Shown: positions 46,143-56,820 of the stretch, piece after piece
Layout: every line of letters starts with the position of its first letter
Numbering within the stretch: position 1 is the first letter of the stretch
DNA from: Excoecaria cochinchinensis
Taxonomy: Eukaryota > Streptophyta > Magnoliopsida > Malpighiales > Euphorbiaceae
Length of the DNA stretch: 64,000 nt
Assembly (NCBI GenBank): GCA_947683425.1
Contig: CANTUQ010000055.1
Span: 3,026,001-3,090,000 of the forward strand
Direction of reading: 5' to 3'
Position numbers and translations under genes: made by a program
Notes under the pieces: model-generated
The model's database searches: none
Told to the model about the DNA's origin: nothing
Seen by the model: only the letters and a program-made list of their open reading frames with translations

Positions 46143-46541
46143 GTCACGGTGGCAACAGAATTGGTTACCACCGTGAGGTCTGTCAAGGTTGCATTCTGTC
46201 CAGGAATTTGGTATGTCACGGTGGCAATGAATGTTGTTACCACCGTGACCTACCTCGGGTTTGCATTCTGTTTTGGGGTTGTGGCATGTCACGGTGGCAA
46301 TGAACTTGGTTACCACCGTGACCTCCCTCAACATTGCATTCCGTTCGGGTTCTTGGTATGTCACGGTGGCAATGAATGTGGTTACCACCGTGACCTACCC
46401 CAGGGTTGCATTCTGTTCTAAGGTGCTGGTATGTCACGGTGGCAATGAATGTGGTTACCACCGTGACCTACTTCAGTTTTGTATTCTGTTTTGAGGCTTG
46501 GATATGTCACGGTGGCAATGAATTTGGTTACCACCGTGACC
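46143..46541. repeat. Six-unit hairpin array GTCACGGTGG...CCACCGTGAC
   Basis: Units start at 46143, 46215, 46288, 46360, 46433 and 46506 (period 72-73). Each holds a 35-nt inverted repeat with 10-bp arms GTCACGGTGG and CCACCGTGAC plus an inner AA/TT pair. Between them lies a variable 37-nt spacer containing 'ttgcattctgt'. The right arm of the first unit is partly changed (CCACCGTGAG). The 3' LTR has the same array at 53333-53730. Confidence 0.95.
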
Positions 46542-47174
46542 TATCCTAATTTTGTAATAACTATTATTTGTTAAATGCAAGGTCTAAGTGTGGAGTTAAT
46601 GATTATGCTTACTCAGTAATATTGAGCTAACATTTCATTTTGATAAAGTACATAGTGTGTCTGAACAATGAATGATTTCTATATGGGTTCAGCGATAGAT
46701 TTAATTGAGATGTTTTAGCCTGCAAACCAAAGAAGTGGATAGTTAGGCATGCCTAATAGAGTTATGTGTAGCTGCAGCCATGTGTACGATTTGGACCCTG
46801 ATCAGGTCCCCCGACTGGATCTTCGTGATCTTCCTGTTGAATCTTCTCTAAGATTCTATGTGAAAAGATTGTGGAATAAGAATGAAAGGAATGCCTTGAT
46901 GCCTCCGGGCGTCTATGTGATTATGATTTGATACTGATACCTCCGGGTGTCTATGTGTACTCGTTATCCACGGTTTTGATTAAGCAGGTGATTTTGTGCC
47001 TCACATGTATTAACTTTTGAATAATAATATGCTGAGACAAACTCATTACGATGTATGAAAGATATTAATTACTCAGACTTATGTTATATGATGTTAATTC
47101 ATGAATGTGCCATCGGCATGTGCTTTACCTGTTAACGCCATTGTGAGTGGCTGTTATGCATTTTGTGTTCCCCA

Positions 47175-47210
47175 CTAAGCGATTTCGCTTAGCACGGGTG
47201 TTTTATCCGT
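47175..47210 (+). repeat. Twin stem-loop, 5' LTR of F
   Basis: CTAAGCG-ATTT-CGCTTAG (47175-47192), then GCACGG...CCGTGC. Same as 54366-54401 in the 3' LTR. Confidence 0.85.
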
Positions 47211-47615
47211 GCAGGTGTGGAAGGTTTTGGTAAGGTCGGCCAGGGCGTGCTGCATCGGGAAGGCCATCGCAACTAGGGATAGAAGTTTTGTAGTAAAGGC
47301 TTCCCTTTCTTTTGTATTAGATGTAATATTTTGTGTGCCCATTTGGAATGACTTTCTTCTGGGCCTTTGTATATGTAATCTTTGTAATACGTACAGATAT
47401 TGGCTATGTATATAAATAAAAGGAAAAAAAAAATTATCCTGTCCAGTATCACTGTGTATCTCTTTTAAGAAGTTTTATATTGTGTCATTACTATGTATTT
47501 CTCTTTATTATTGCTATGTTTCAGGTTTTGGAATGTGACACTCCTATCTATCGGGACCCTTCTTCCTCCTTCAGGATAGAAGTCTCTGTGGTATACGTAG
47601 GGGTGTGACATTTGG

Positions 47616-47627
47616 TGGTATCAGAGC
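47616..47627 (+). other. Primer-binding site of F (tRNA-iMet)
   Basis: TGGTATCAGAGC, complementary to the 3' end of plant initiator tRNA-Met, five bases after the LTR. Confidence 0.95.
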
Positions 47628-50324
47628 TGTTGGTTTAGATGTTTCTAGGTCTATGTATGTTAGTGAGTTTGTTAGAGTTGCGTTGGCTTGATGCGCACTG
47701 TGTCTATGTTTTGTAGCGTGATGGAGTCCTCGAGTGAGACGCCGGAGGGTTCAGCTGGGAGTGTGAATCCTCCTGAGCAAGATCCATCAGTAGGGGGTCC
47801 GGCTCAACCTCCTAGAGGGCAGCCTGAAGTGTGTATGGTTCCATTGGAGGCAATGCTTAAGGTCTCACAAGACATGGCTAGAATGTTTGAAAGAGTGACG
47901 GCACCGGTAGCACCTATTGAAAAATTGAGAAAGCATGGAGCAGAGGATTTCTTTGGTATGGGCTTGGATGAGTCCGATAAAGCAAAAATGTGGATTGAAA
48001 AGATAAAAAGGGTGTTAAGGGAGATTAAGTGCCCACCTGATCAAGAAGTGGAATGTGCAGTGTCCTTGTTACAAGGCTCTGCTTATGATTGGTGGAAGTT
48101 GGTGACCAGTCAACCTCAGATCCCTAAATTGATAACATGGGAGTTCTTCGAGAATGAGTTTCAGGATCAATTTGTGACTAAGGCATACAAGGACGCCAAA
48201 TGGGCGCAATTTCTAAGTCTTAAGCAAAGGACGATGTCCGTAGCGGAGTATAAGAATGAGTTTAATAAGCTTAGCAAGTATGCACCGCTAAGGGTTCTTA
48301 CCGATGAGTTTAAATGTCAGCACTTTGAGTTAGGCCTGAATGAGTCCTTGAAGGTGATGTTAGTTTCTCTGATGTCGGCCCCAAATGTTAGGTACTATCA
48401 GTTGGTTCAAGCAGCCGTGAGGGCGGAGCGTTCAGAGAACATCATGAGAGAGAAAGCTCAGAGAAGGAAGTATGCTAGGGATGGATCTTCTTCTGGAAAG
48501 AGACCAAGGGAGTCACAAGGAAACTTTATTGATGAGTCTACTGCTAGTCTGGCCTCAAGAGGGAGAAGACAGGGTTCATCTAGGGGATCGGGCATTGGTA
48601 GAGGTGAAGTTACTCCCCGATGTGCTCATTGTAATAAGCTACATTGGGGCGAGTGTCGGTGGTTAACAGGAAGTTGCTTTAGATGTGGCTCCCCGGACCA
48701 TTTCCTTGCAAATTGTCCGAGTCGGTATGAGAATCCTTCGGGACAACAAGAAGTTAGCCAAACTGGGTCTAATGTACCCCAAGGCAGCCGTAATAGATGT
48801 AGAGGAAGGGGTCGTGGTGGTCGGCCTCGTGATAGAGAACCCTCAGAAACCGTGGATCGTCCTGTACCGGTATCTGGGAGGGCTTATGCCATGAAGGCCC
48901 CAGAGGAACAGAATGCTCCAGAAGTGTTTGCCGGTAAGTTCTCTTTGCTAGACTCTGAAGTTTATGTTTTGATTGACCCGGGTTCCACCCATTCTTATGT
49001 ATGCTCTGGTAAGATATGGGACAGTATGGGAAATAAGGAGAAGTTAGGGTATGAGATTTGTGTATCTAGCCCGTTGGGGCAAAGTGTTATGGTAGATCGG
49101 GTATGTCGGGCATGTCCTTTAAAGATTCAGGGTATAGAGTTCGCTGTAGACTTGATTTATTTGCCGTTCCATGAGTTTGATGTTATCCTGGGTATGGATT
49201 GGTTGGATAAGCATCGAGCTATTGTGGATTGCCATAGAAAAGTGATTGTTTTGAATAATAAAGATCAGTCGCCTGTGATTGTGAAAGGTATTGGAAGCAA
49301 TTCTTTGCATAATGTGATTTCGGCACTAAAAGCAGGAAGGTTTATTAGAAAGGGATGTGAGGCGTTTCTAGCTTTGGTATTGGATTCTCGGAAAGGACAA
49401 GTAAAAATTCAGGACATTCCTGTGGTTAGCGATTTTGTGGATGTTTTTCTGGAAGAACTACCGGGATTACCTCCCGAAAGAGAGGTTGAACTGTCAGTAG
49501 AGATTATGCCTGGAACAGCTCCAGTTTCTAAGGCTCCTTACCGGATGGCTCTGGTGGAATTAAAAGAGTTAAAAAGCCAGTTGCAGGAATTGTTGGAAAA
49601 AGGGTTTATTTGGCCTAGTGTGTCGCCGTGGGGCGCACCAGTGTTGTTTGTTAAGAAAAAGGATGGAACGTTGCGGATGTGTATTGATTACAGACAGATT
49701 AACAAGGTGACTGTAAAGAACAAGTATCCCTTACCGAGGATTGAGGATCTCTTTGATCAGTTGAGAGGAGCTGGAGCATTTTCTATGATAGATCTGAGAT
49801 CGGGTTATTATCAGTTGAGGGTAAAAGAGGTAGATGTGGCGAAGACGGCTTTCCGAACACGTTATGGCCATTATGAATTCTTAGTGATGCCTTTTGGATT
49901 GACCAACGCACCTGCAGCCTTTATGGATTTGATGAATAGAGTTTTTCGACCGTATTTGGATAAGTTTGTTGTGGTGTTCATCGATGATATTTTGGTGTAT
50001 TCAAGAGATAGAAAGGAACATGAGGAACATCTTCGGTTAGTATTGCAAATGCTAAGAGATCATCAGCTTTATGCGAAGCTCAGCAAATGTGAGTTTTGGT
50101 TAAAAGAAGTGACTTTTCTTGGACACGTAATTTCGAAAGATGGTATACGAGTTGATCCGAGCAAAATTGAGGCAATTGTGAATTGGATGCCTCCGAGGAG
50201 TGTGCCAGAGGTAAGAAGTTTTCTGGGTCTGGCAGGTTATTATCGACGTTTTGTTAAGGGATTTTCAGTGTTAGCCTCTCCTTTGACCAGACTACTCCGG
50301 AAGGATGTTAAGTTTGTGTTGTCT

Positions 50325-50327
50325 TAA
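50325..50327 (+). other. Premature TAA in F pol
   Basis: Only nonsense codon in the frame, between the RT thumb and RNase H. Translation would stop before RNase H and integrase, so F is non-autonomous unless it is read through. Confidence 0.9.
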
Positions 50328-52270
50328 AAATGTCAAGTCAGTTTTGATCAGCTGAAAGATATGCTAGTTAAGGCTCCTGTGCTTACGCAGCCGGTTTCAG
50401 GTAAGGAATTCACCATGTATAGTGATGCTTCCGGGATTGGTTTAGGTTGTGTCTTGATGCAGGAAGGTAGAGTTGTAGCCTATGCGTCGAGACAGTTGAA
50501 ACCTCATGAGCAGAACTATCCAACCCATGATCTGGAGTTAGCAGCGGTAGTATTTGCGCTTAAGGTGTGGCGGCATTATTTGTATGGGGAAACATGTCGG
50601 ATTTTTACTGACCACAAGAGTCTCAAGTATTTGTTAACACAAAAAGAGTTGAACCTGAGACAGCGTAGATGGTTAGAGCTATTTAAACATTACGATTGCA
50701 TCATTGACTACCATCAAGGCAAGGCTAATGTGGTGGCAGATGCTCTCAGCAGGAAGTCTATGTCTGCTCTACTTCTTAGTCGGGGTAAATGGAGATTTGA
50801 TTCGGAAGGTGCTTTAGTTGCTCGGCTTAGCGCTAAACCAAGTTTGAAACAAGAGATTGCGAAGGCACAGCTAGGTGACCATGTGTTACAGCGGGTATGT
50901 CAAGCAGTGAAAGATGGCAAGCAGTCTGAGTACCAGGTAGATAGTGATGGGGTACTTAAGCATGGAGACCGTTTATGTGTACCCGATGTGGGCGAGTTAA
51001 GGAAAAAGCTACTACAAGAGGCACATTCATCAGTCTTCACTATGCATCCGGGAGGTGACAAGATGTATCATGATCTGAAACAGTTTTACTGGTGGCCAGG
51101 CATGAAGAGGGACATAACAGAGTTTGTTTCAAGGTGTCTTACGTATCAACAAGTAAAAACTGAGCATCAAGTACCATCGGGATTACTTCATCCCTTACCC
51201 ATTCCACAATGGAAGTGGGATGATATCACGATGGGTTTTGTGACCGGTTTGCCAATGACGCAGCGCAAGCATGATTCTGTGTGGGTTATAGTGGATCGAT
51301 TGTCAAAGTCAGCGCACTTTTTGCCAGTTCGGGTAAACTACTCCATGGACAAGTTGGCAGAACTTTGTGTGAGTGAAATCGTAAGACTACACGGGATTCC
51401 GGTATCCATTTTATCCGATCGAGATCCCCGTTTTACATCCAAGTTTTGGAGGGAACTCCAGGCAGCCTTAGGGACTCGGTTAAGCTTCAGTACTGCATTC
51501 CATCCACAGACCAAAGGTCAATCAGAAAGGGTTATCCAAGTTTTAAAAGATATGCTCCGGGGTTGTGTTTTAGAATTCGCAGGAAACTGGGATCGATATG
51601 TGTCCTTGATGGAATTTGCTTATAACAACAGCTACCAAGTGAGTATTGGTATGGCTCCTTATGAGGCTCTGTATGGGCAGAAATGCAGGACACCAGTTTG
51701 TTGGACTGAGCTAGTAAGAGACACTGAAGAGAAGGTAAGGATTGTTCGGCGAAATCTGAAAATAGCTAAAGATAGACAGCGTTCTTATGCTAATCTGAAG
51801 TGCAGAGATATTCAGTACGAAGTGAGTGATAAAGTGTTCTTAAAAGTATCACCACGGCGAAAGGTTCTTCGTTTTGGAAAGAAAGGTAAGCTAAGCCCGC
51901 GCTTTATTGGACCATATGAAATTTTAAGAAAAGTAGGTCCAGTAGCGTATCGGTTAGCATTACCCATAGAGTTAGCTAGATTGCATGATGTCTTTCATGT
52001 GTCTATGCTTCGTCGTTATCGATCAGACCCTTCTCATGTGTTGCCAATACAAGATATCCGGGTTCAGTCAGATCTTTCGTATGATGAAGAGCCAAAAAGA
52101 ATCTTGGATAGAGAAATCAGACAACTTCGGAATAAACAGATACCGTTAGTTAAAGTCCTATGGCAATATCACAGTGTCGAGGAAGCTACATGGGAACCGG
52201 AAGAAGTTATGAGATTGCAGTATCCTCAGTTGTTCGGAGCAGGTGAGAATTTCGAGGATGAAATTCTGTT

Positions 52271-52284
52271 AAGTGGGGCAGTAT
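52271..52284 (+). other. Polypurine tract region of F, within the coding frame
   Basis: AAGTGGGGCAGTAT immediately before the 3' LTR. It also encodes the last residues of the polyprotein (SGAV). Confidence 0.7.
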
Positions 52285-54802
52285 TGTAACACCCCAAAAC
52301 TGCCCCAGTAGTTTGAGCCTGTTTGAGTCTGTTTGTGCTTGTTTATGTTTATATGTGTGTGCGTACCTGTGGGCCTTATGATGTTGCATGCATGCTAATT
52401 TATGTAAGTGTATGTGTATGTTAGTGTTGTATAAGGAGAGAAGATTTATTGGTGTGTATTTAAGGATAAGGGAATAGGGTGTGATTAAGTGATAATAATT
52501 GAGTGTAAGGGAGAGTATGGAAGTAGGGTACATGTGGGATCATTTCCTATGAGAGAATGACACTTGGCTAGGAGATAAGAATGAATTTAGTGGGTGAGTG
52601 AGAGTGAGGACAGCTGTAAACCTTTTTCCTTTTCTTCCTCTTCCCGTTGCTTTCCTCTTCCTCACGCCATTTATAGCTTTTTGTTCTTCTTCCTCTTCTT
52701 TCCTTCTCCTTTCTTACATAATTCTGCTCTTCCCTTCTTCTTTGGGTGACTGTTATAACTGGGTTTGTGTCTTTTGCACTCAAGGGTGAGTTTGTAGGAG
52801 TTGTGTCTTAGGTCTTCTCTTCTTCTTCTCTAGGTTTAATTTTCAATTATGTGGTACTTTAGTATTAAACCTGGTTGTGTTTGATTTGTGGTTCAGAGGA
52901 GCTTCCTAGATCATCTAAAGGGAAAGAAAAAGCTAGTGGAAGCGGAGCTCACGACTAGGAGCGAAGGAAATCAGGTTTGGGAATGTTTGTGTGATTTGTC
53001 CATTTTGTTGAATAGTGATGATTGTGATTGTTATGGTGGAATTGATGAATAATATTAAGTGGACTTATATGTGTGTGTTGTGAACATTGTTAAATTGAAG
53101 TGAGTTATTTCAAGTGTAAAGTATTGAATTTAAGAATTGTTGTTAAAATTCTTTAAGAGGAAAATATTGTTTTTTGAGAATTGTAAATGTAAGATTGAAA
53201 TTGTTTGCTTTGAGGATGTTAATTGACGTGCATATTAGGATGTAAGTAAGAAAGAATGGGTTAAGTGATGGGTTTTGTGTTTGTGAATTGGTTTGGAATT
53301 GTTTTGCGGGTAATTATCGCAATAGGGCAGGGGTCACGGTGGCAACAGAATTGGTTACCAACGTGAGGTCTGTCAAGGTTGCATTCTGTCCAGGAATTTG
53401 GTATGTCACGGTGGTAATGAATGTGGTTACCACCGTGACCTACCTCGGGTTTGCATTCTATTTTGGGGTTGTGGCATGTCACGGTGGCAATGAACTTGGT
53501 TACCACCGTGACCTCCCTCAACATTGCATTCTGTCAGGGTTCTTGGTATGTCACGGTGGCAATGAATGTGGTTACCACCGTGACCTACCCCAGGGTTGCA
53601 TTCTGTTCTAAGGTGCTGGTATGTCACGGTGGCAATGAATGTGGTTACCACCGTGACCTACTTTAGTTTTGTATTCTGTTTTGAGGCTTGGATATGTCAC
53701 GGTGGCAATGAATTTGGTTACCACCGTGACCTATCCTGATTTTGTAATAACTATTATTTGTTAAATGCAAGGTCTAAGTGTGGAGTTAATGATTATGCTT
53801 ACTCAGTAATATTGAGCTAACATTTCATTTTGATAAAGTACATAGTGTGTCTGAACAATGAATGATTTCTATATGGGTTCAGCGATAGATTTAATTGAGA
53901 TGTTTTTAGCCTGCAAACCAAAGAAGTGGATAGTTAGGCATGCCTAATAGAGTTATGTGTAGCTGCAGCCATGTGTACGATTTGGACCCTGATCAGGTCC
54001 CCCGACTGGATCTTCGTGATCTTCCTGTTGAATCTTCTCTAAGATTCTATGTGAAAAGATTGTGGAATAAGAATGAAAGGAATGCCTTGATGCCTCCGGG
54101 CGTCTATGTGTTTATGATTGGATACTGATACCTCCGGGTGTCTATGTGTACTCGTTATCCACGGTTTTGATTAAGCAGGTGATTTTGTGCCTCACATGTA
54201 TTAACTTTTGAATAATAATATGCTGAGATAAACTCATTACGATGTATGAAAGATATTAATTACTCAGACTTATGTTATATGATGTTAATTCATGAATGTG
54301 CCATCGGCATGTGCTTTACCTGTTAACGCCATTGTGAGTGGCTGTTATGCATTTTGTGTTCCCCACTAAGCGATTTCGCTTAGCACGGGTGTTTTATCCG
54401 TGCAGGTGTAGAAGGTTTTGGTAAGGTCGGCCAGGGCGTGCTGCATCGGGAAGGCCATCGCAACTAGGGATCGAAGTTTTGTAGTAAAGGCTTCCCTTTC
54501 TTTTGTATTAGATGTAATATTTTGTGTGCCCATTTGGAATGACTTTCTTCTGGGCCTTTGTATATGTAATCTTTGTAATACGTACAGATATTGGCTATGT
54601 ATATAAATGAAAGGAAAAAAAAAATTTATCCTGTCCAGTAACACTGTGTCTCTCTTTTAAGAAGTTTTATATTGTGTCATTACTATGTATTTCTCTGTAT
54701 TATTGCTATGTTTCAGGTTTTGGAATGTGACACTCCTATCTATCGGGACCGTTCTTCCTCCTTCAGGGTAGAAGTCTCCGTGGTATAGGTAGGGGTGTGA
54801 CA
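52285..54802 (+). mobile_element. 3' LTR of F
   Basis: 2,518 bp, TGTAACACCCC...GTGTGACA. Longer than the 5' LTR because of a short duplication in the pyrimidine block (about 52645). Hairpin array 53333-53730, palindrome 53934-53947, twin stem-loop 54366-54401. Confidence 0.95.
53333..53730. repeat. Six-unit hairpin array, 3' LTR of F
   Basis: Units at 53333, 53405, 53478, 53550, 53623 and 53696, same arms as the 5' LTR array. Unit 1 reads 'ccaacgtgag' on the right arm and unit 2 has GTCACGGTGGT, so both show small changes. Confidence 0.95.
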
Positions 54803-55435
54803 GTCGCTATTATGGGTGCTTCAGTGGTTGATGAAGGAGGGTAAGTTGTAGCCTTTGCCACCTCGACCTGCCAGGACTCACAGTATGCCGGGCCATAAGG
54901 ATAATGAATACTGTGTGTATCATCAACATACTGGGCATACAACTATTGAGTGCAAAGCTTTGAGGCACGCAATCCTAGAATTAATTGATTCAAAGCAAAT
55001 AATAGACCCGAAGAAGAGGGGAAGTCAGAAGAAGTCTGGATATAACAACGTGCTCTCGCCAGTATTCATGATTAGGTCCAGTCTACCCGAAGTGTTTGTT
55101 TTAAGAGAGCTATACGGCAACGACGCCAACACAGCTGTCACGAGCCTCCATGAGGTGAGTGGAGAAGGGTTTCCCGCTGTAGTGATCGATTGCTGGTCCA
55201 CTGATGTGAGTGGAAGTGAAAATGATAATTCTAATGTGTTTCCCGACCCATGGGGTTCGGAGGAGGAAGAGGAAGAGAAGAAGGAGAAGAAAAAGAAAGT
55301 TGGAGTGGTGACCCGGAGTGGAAGGGTAGCACCAGAAGTTGAGAGGCCCCAAGAGCCGGTAGTGGGCCAAAAGGAAAAGCAGCCAAAAGATGATCCGATA
55401 ATCAAGCAGCTGAAAAAGATGTTATATTAGATTTC
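54803..55435 (+). pseudogene. Tat gag of element D, 3' part
   Basis: Resumes at the duplicated GTCGC. A TAG at about 54848 is followed by the open part. The zinc-finger-like 'YCVYHQHTGHTTIEC' (about 54910) keeps the Cys/His/His/Cys pattern. Then an acidic stretch and a Glu/Lys-rich linker (55250-55300), and the basic 'GVVTRSGRVAPEVERPQ'. The stop at 55428-55430 comes with a frameshift before protease. Confidence 0.85.
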
Positions 55436-55885
55436 GATATGGGACCTCCGGAGGCAATCTCCATCCCATAGGCAAAATTTGGTGGAGGCTTTATGTGAAA
55501 CAACTATTGCCACAGCTATATCACCTACGGAGCTGCTGGATGTGGTGAAAGGGGGAGCTGGAGAGGATGTGGTGTTTACGAATGCTGACTTGCCGACAGA
55601 AGGCCGCAACCACAACCACCCTTTATACATACGGGCACAAATTAATCAGAAGCACGCGGCCTGTGTAATGGTGGACGATTGTTCATCAATCAATGTGTGC
55701 CCGCAGGTGGCCATGGCAGCTTTTGGGGTGACGGAAGATATGCTAGCTAAGTCTGATCTAACGATCACGGCTTATGACAACTCAAGAAGGCATGCCTTTG
55801 GGACATTCAAGACAATGGTTAAGATGGGACCTGTGGAGACAGAGGTGGAGTTTGTAATCCTGCCTATCCCTGCCAATTTTTAAGC
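55436..55885 (+). pseudogene. Tat aspartic protease of element D
   Basis: 'SPSHRQ.LVEALCETTIATAISPTELLD' lead, then the active site reads VDDCSSINVCP (about 55668-55700) where A has VDDGSS. The conserved glycine after the aspartates is replaced by cysteine. The C-terminal 'MGPVETEVEFVILPIPANF' ends at TAA 55881-55883. Confidence 0.85.
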
Positions 55886-56820
55886 TCTTTTGGGAAGGTC
55901 TTGGTTCAATAAGATGGGAGGCGTCCCCTCTATGCTAAATCAAATGGTCAAGATTCTTCACGAATGGCAGGTAGTGACCATAAGGGCCGTAAGGGAAAAT
56001 CAGGTTTCCATACTAAAGATTGCGAGGCAGCCTTGCAGTGGGTTCCATGTGGCTGTGATAGATGGGGAGGAACAGATAGAAGGAAGCCCCCAGGTGCTGA
56101 ACATGAAGAAGAGGATGTCATTCCTCCCTGGCGCGGGATTAGGCAAGGACTCTCAGGGGTTGATAGAAGCCATTGTCACCAGAGGCCAGAAGGATAGAAA
56201 GGGCCTGGGTTATAAAGATATGGTGAAGGAGTCAGCAAAGGAGATCCCCCATATCCGAAAGAGCTTTGTACCAGCAACTGCAGTATGTGCCTACATCGTG
56301 GAAGCTGAGCCTCAGTGGGTTGACGGGAGAATTGTATCGGGGTTCGAGGTTTTTAATGATGTCTTTGACTGGGACATTGGATTGATGAAGCCAACAGAGG
56401 GCTTTTGGGATGAATAAATCATAACCAACAAGACAATTTGGGACCGCGAGGAGCCCGAGGAGGTTATAACTGAGAGGATGGTGGCCACCCAGCTGAAGAG
56501 GAAAGCAAAGATTGAGGAAGCTGTACAGTGCCAGAATGATGCAGGACCATCAGCTGCAACAGATGTGCCGATGGGGGAGGAGGAAGAAAATAGTTTAGAT
56601 TTTCTTTTTACTCTAGAACTTTTTGATAATGTTAACGACAATTTTAGTTTTATCAATAAAGTGAACGATTTTGCTTACTTGTGCGATGTTTCTGATGATT
56701 ATATTATGCATGATCATGATCATAATCCATCTATATTTGATATTGATTCAACTGATGCTACTCTATTTAATCTTGGAACCTCGGAAAACCCGAAAGAAAT
56801 CTTAATAGCATCTAACATAA
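55886..56820 (+). pseudogene. Protease end, G-patch-like linker and pre-RT region of D
   Basis: 'LLGRSWFNKMGGVPSMLNQMVK' then the glycine-rich 'MSFLPGAGLGKDSQG...DRKGLGYKD' (about 56115-56210), better preserved than in A. TAA at 56415-56417. An acidic linker with 'EEEENSLDFLFTLELFDNVND' leads to RT. Confidence 0.75.

Larger units (their letters stand above)
45112..47610 (+). mobile_element. 5' LTR of F
   Basis: TGTAACACCCC...GGGGTGTGACA, 2,499 bp. Pyrimidine-rich block 45450-45560, six-unit hairpin array 46143-46541, palindrome 46743-46756, twin stem-loop 47175-47210, A-rich run at 47424. Confidence 0.95.
47691..52289 (+). pseudogene. Chromovirus gag-pol polyprotein of F, one premature stop
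   Basis: Single reading frame of about 1,530 codons; ATG at 47691 (a second possible start is 47721). Gag core about residues 75-250, CCHC knuckle 'CFRCGSPDHFLANC' near residue 329, protease 'LIDPGSTHSYV' near 427, RT from about 610 with VFIDDILVYS near 762, RNase H with YSDASG near 909 and TDHKSL. The integrase zinc region (about 1110-1150) has second cysteine pair C-L-T-Y, so one ligand is lost. Its core has VDRLSK, SDRDPRF and GQSERV (D, D, E), and the C-terminal chromodomain 'VKVLWQYHSVEEATWEPEE' lies at about 1490. A lone in-frame TAA at 50325-50327 separates RT from RNase H; the frame is open on both sides. The true stop lies inside the 3' LTR. Confidence 0.95.
45112..54802 (+). mobile_element. 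Near-complete chromovirus F (Tekay/Del-like)
   Basis: 9,691 bp with two LTRs (45112-47610 and 52285-54802), a tRNA-iMet primer site (47616-47627), one long gag-pol frame with a single stop, a PPT (52271-52284) and a 5-bp TSD. It is inserted in the gag of element D. The two LTRs differ at five positions in their first 250 bases, and the 3' LTR has a 20-bp duplication near 52645. The domain order PR-RT-RNaseH-INT-chromodomain makes it a chromovirus; long LTRs and the iMet PBS fit Tekay/Del. Confidence 0.95.

Noticed and set aside
46071..46494. Open frames on both strands with repeated 'CHGGNECGYHRDLP'-type motifs
   Set aside because: They are the 72-73-bp hairpin array read in frame. The period is not a constant multiple of three, and both strands are open because of the dyads.
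47616..47640. Possible tRNA gene remnant at the TGGTATCAGAGC match
   Set aside because: Only 12 nt complementary to tRNA-iMet right after an LTR: it is a primer-binding site, with no cloverleaf.
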